Shown here piece by piece: positions 30,675-31,594 of a stretch of DNA of 31,594 nt. Each line of letters opens with the position of its first letter. Positions within the stretch are counted from its first letter, which is position 1. Below the pieces are notes generated by a model. The model had not been told where the DNA came from. It made no database searches and saw nothing but the letters and a program-made list of their open reading frames with translations. The position numbers and the translations under genes were made by a program. Source of the DNA: Bacteroidales bacterium (lineage in GTDB: Bacteria; Bacteroidota; Bacteroidia; Bacteroidales; UBA3824); NCBI GenBank assembly GCA_017645985.1, contig JAGCNK010000034.1, forward strand, positions 1 to 31,594, in the 5' to 3' direction.

Positions 30675-31028
30675 ATGGAAATCATCGAAAAACCACTAAC
30701 AACCGAGAAATTTACGGCTCTTGCAAGCAAGACTGTACGTACCGGTAAAAAGGGTAACAAGCAAGGCAGACCCGACACCAGGGGCACCCGCACCATCAGC
30801 AAGTTCGCCTTCATCGTTAACCCCAACGCCAACAAAATACAGATCAAGCAAGCCGTAGAAAGCCTGTACAATGTAACTGTAGTGGCAGTAAACACAATGA
30901 AGTATGCCGGCAAGGTGAAAGTACGCAACACCAAGTCGGGCGTTTTGGTAGGCAAGACCAAGACCTACAAGAAAGCCGTAGTAACATTGAAAGACGGCGA
31001 GACCATCAATTTTTATAGCAACGTTTAA
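30675..31028 (+). CDS. rplW: Large ribosomal subunit protein uL23 with a basic insertion
   Basis: This 117-residue protein is uL23, which sits at the tunnel exit and docks trigger factor and the signal-recognition particle. Diagnostic parts are MEIIEKPLTTEKFT, NPNANKIQIKQAVESLYNVTVVAVNTMKYAGK and KKAVVTLKDGETINFY. Related Bacteroides proteins are about 96 residues; here about 20 extra residues, rich in Lys, Arg, Gly and Thr (roughly residues 18-41), are inserted after the first helix. The tail is otherwise ordinary. The start at 30675 follows rplD by 14 nt. Confidence 0.94.
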   Translation: MEIIEKPLTTEKFTALASKTVRTGKKGNKQGRPDTRGTRTISKFAFIVNPNANKIQIKQAVESLYNVTVVAVNTMKYAGKVKVRNTKSGVLVGKTKTYKKAVVTLKDGETINFYSNV

Positions 31029-31033
31029 ACAAA

Positions 31034-31594
31034 ATGGCAGTAAGACAATTTAAACCGACAACTCCGGGACAAAGAGGAAAAGTACTAAGTACATTCGAAG
31101 AGATTACCGCAAGCAAACCCGAAAAGTCTCTGACATACGGATACGGAAAATCGGGCGGACGCAACCACACCGGTAAGATGACTGTTCGCTACATAGGCGG
31201 AGGACACAAGCAGAAATACAGAATCATCGACTTTCTGCGCAACAAAGAAGGTGTTCCTGGAACAGTTAAGACTATTGAATACGACCCCAACCGTACGGCT
31301 CGTATTGCACTCGTTTATTATGCCGACGGCGAGAAGAGATACATCGTCGCCCCCAACGGTATCCAGGTAGGACAGAAAATCGTAGCAGGCAAAGGCGCAG
31401 CTCCTGAGATAGGAAACGCCCTCTACCTCTCGGAAGTTCCCCTAGGAACCATCATCCACAACATCGAATTACACCCCGGCGAAGGCGGTGTATTGGCAAG
31501 AAGCGCAGGTTCGTATGCCCAGCTTACTGCAAGAGACGGCAAATATGCAATAGTTAAACTTCCTTCTGGCGAAACAAGAATGATACTTGTAACA
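31034..31594 (+). CDS. rplB: Large ribosomal subunit protein uL2, 5' part only
   Basis: The frame starts with ATG at 31034, 5 nt after rplW, and stays open for 187 codons to the right window edge. Residues include MAVRQFKPTTPGQRGK, SGGRNHTGKMTVRYIGGGHKQKYRIIDF and LHPGEGGVLARSAGSYAQL, all standard uL2 blocks. Full uL2 is about 275 residues, so the RNA-binding C-terminal third, including the peptidyl-transferase His, is beyond the window. It belongs to the same operon. Confidence 0.96.
   Translation, partial: MAVRQFKPTTPGQRGKVLSTFEEITASKPEKSLTYGYGKSGGRNHTGKMTVRYIGGGHKQKYRIIDFLRNKEGVPGTVKTIEYDPNRTARIALVYYADGEKRYIVAPNGIQVGQKIVAGKGAAPEIGNALYLSEVPLGTIIHNIELHPGEGGVLARSAGSYAQLTARDGKYAIVKLPSGETRMILVT

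Noticed and set aside
1..31594. CRISPR arrays, tRNA/rRNA genes, transposases, phage or toxin-antitoxin genes
   Set aside because: No regularly spaced repeats, no cloverleaf-like or conserved RNA sequence, and no matching protein family was seen.

Overview
The window is chromosomal DNA of a member of the Bacteroidota, most likely order Bacteroidales. The main reasons are: the str and S10 ribosomal operons are joined with no tuf between them; at least ten start regions carry the Bacteroidota promoter -7 element TAnnTTTG (or TAnnTTTA), several with a TTG about 19-21 nt upstream; Shine-Dalgarno sites are mostly absent; and the gene families are typical of the group (BspA-like surface protein, DUF4922 protein, GH97 and GH78 glycosidases, paired rhomboids after mutL, BT_0820-like HAD protein). 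No tRNA, rRNA, CRISPR array, insertion sequence or phage gene was seen. Apart from two genes cut by the window edges, every gene looks intact.

Layout. 1-411 (-): 5' part of a BspA-like LRR surface protein. 511-2867 (-): a three-gene operon of lipoprotein, small HAD phosphatase and His-rich heavy-metal (ArsP_2-type) exporter. 2982-6605 (+): a two-domain family 2 glycosyltransferase, a HIT-like DUF4922 protein and a class I aminotransferase, closed by a strong hairpin. 6692-7678 (-): a second lipoprotein, paralogous to the first. 7823-9897 (+): a LytTR response regulator, an 81-residue unknown protein and a FIST-like sensor protein, ending in a clear intrinsic terminator. 10037-10756 (+): a secreted protein built of ~43-residue repeats. 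10845-16975 (+): a small membrane protein, MutL, two rhomboid proteases and a GH78-like rhamnosidase. 17002-17697 (-): a beta-phosphoglucomutase-like HAD protein. 17836-22342 (+): SpoIIE-type PP2C phosphatase, GH97 alpha-galactosidase-like enzyme, nicotinamidase-like hydrolase and a methyltransferase-like protein. 22339-25710 (-): two small paralogous single-span membrane proteins followed by MutS2. 25996-31594 (+): rpsL-rpsG-fusA-rpsJ-rplC-rplD-rplW-rplB (rplB cut by the window end).

How the genes work together. The last quarter is the core translation operon, with its own strong promoter and a biased codon set. The rest is a mosaic of short operons for envelope and glycan work (glycosyltransferase, glycosidases, rhomboids, lipoproteins), signalling (LytTR regulator, FIST-like protein, SpoIIE phosphatase) and DNA maintenance (MutL and MutS2, at separate loci). 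No complete novel defence or mobile system is visible. The best candidates for undescribed biology are the 81-aa/FIST-like pair beside the LytTR regulator, the paralogous lipoproteins that flank the glycosyltransferase block, the tandem GFGG membrane-protein pair co-transcribed with mutS2, the ~43-residue-repeat secreted protein, and a ~20-residue basic insertion in ribosomal protein L23.
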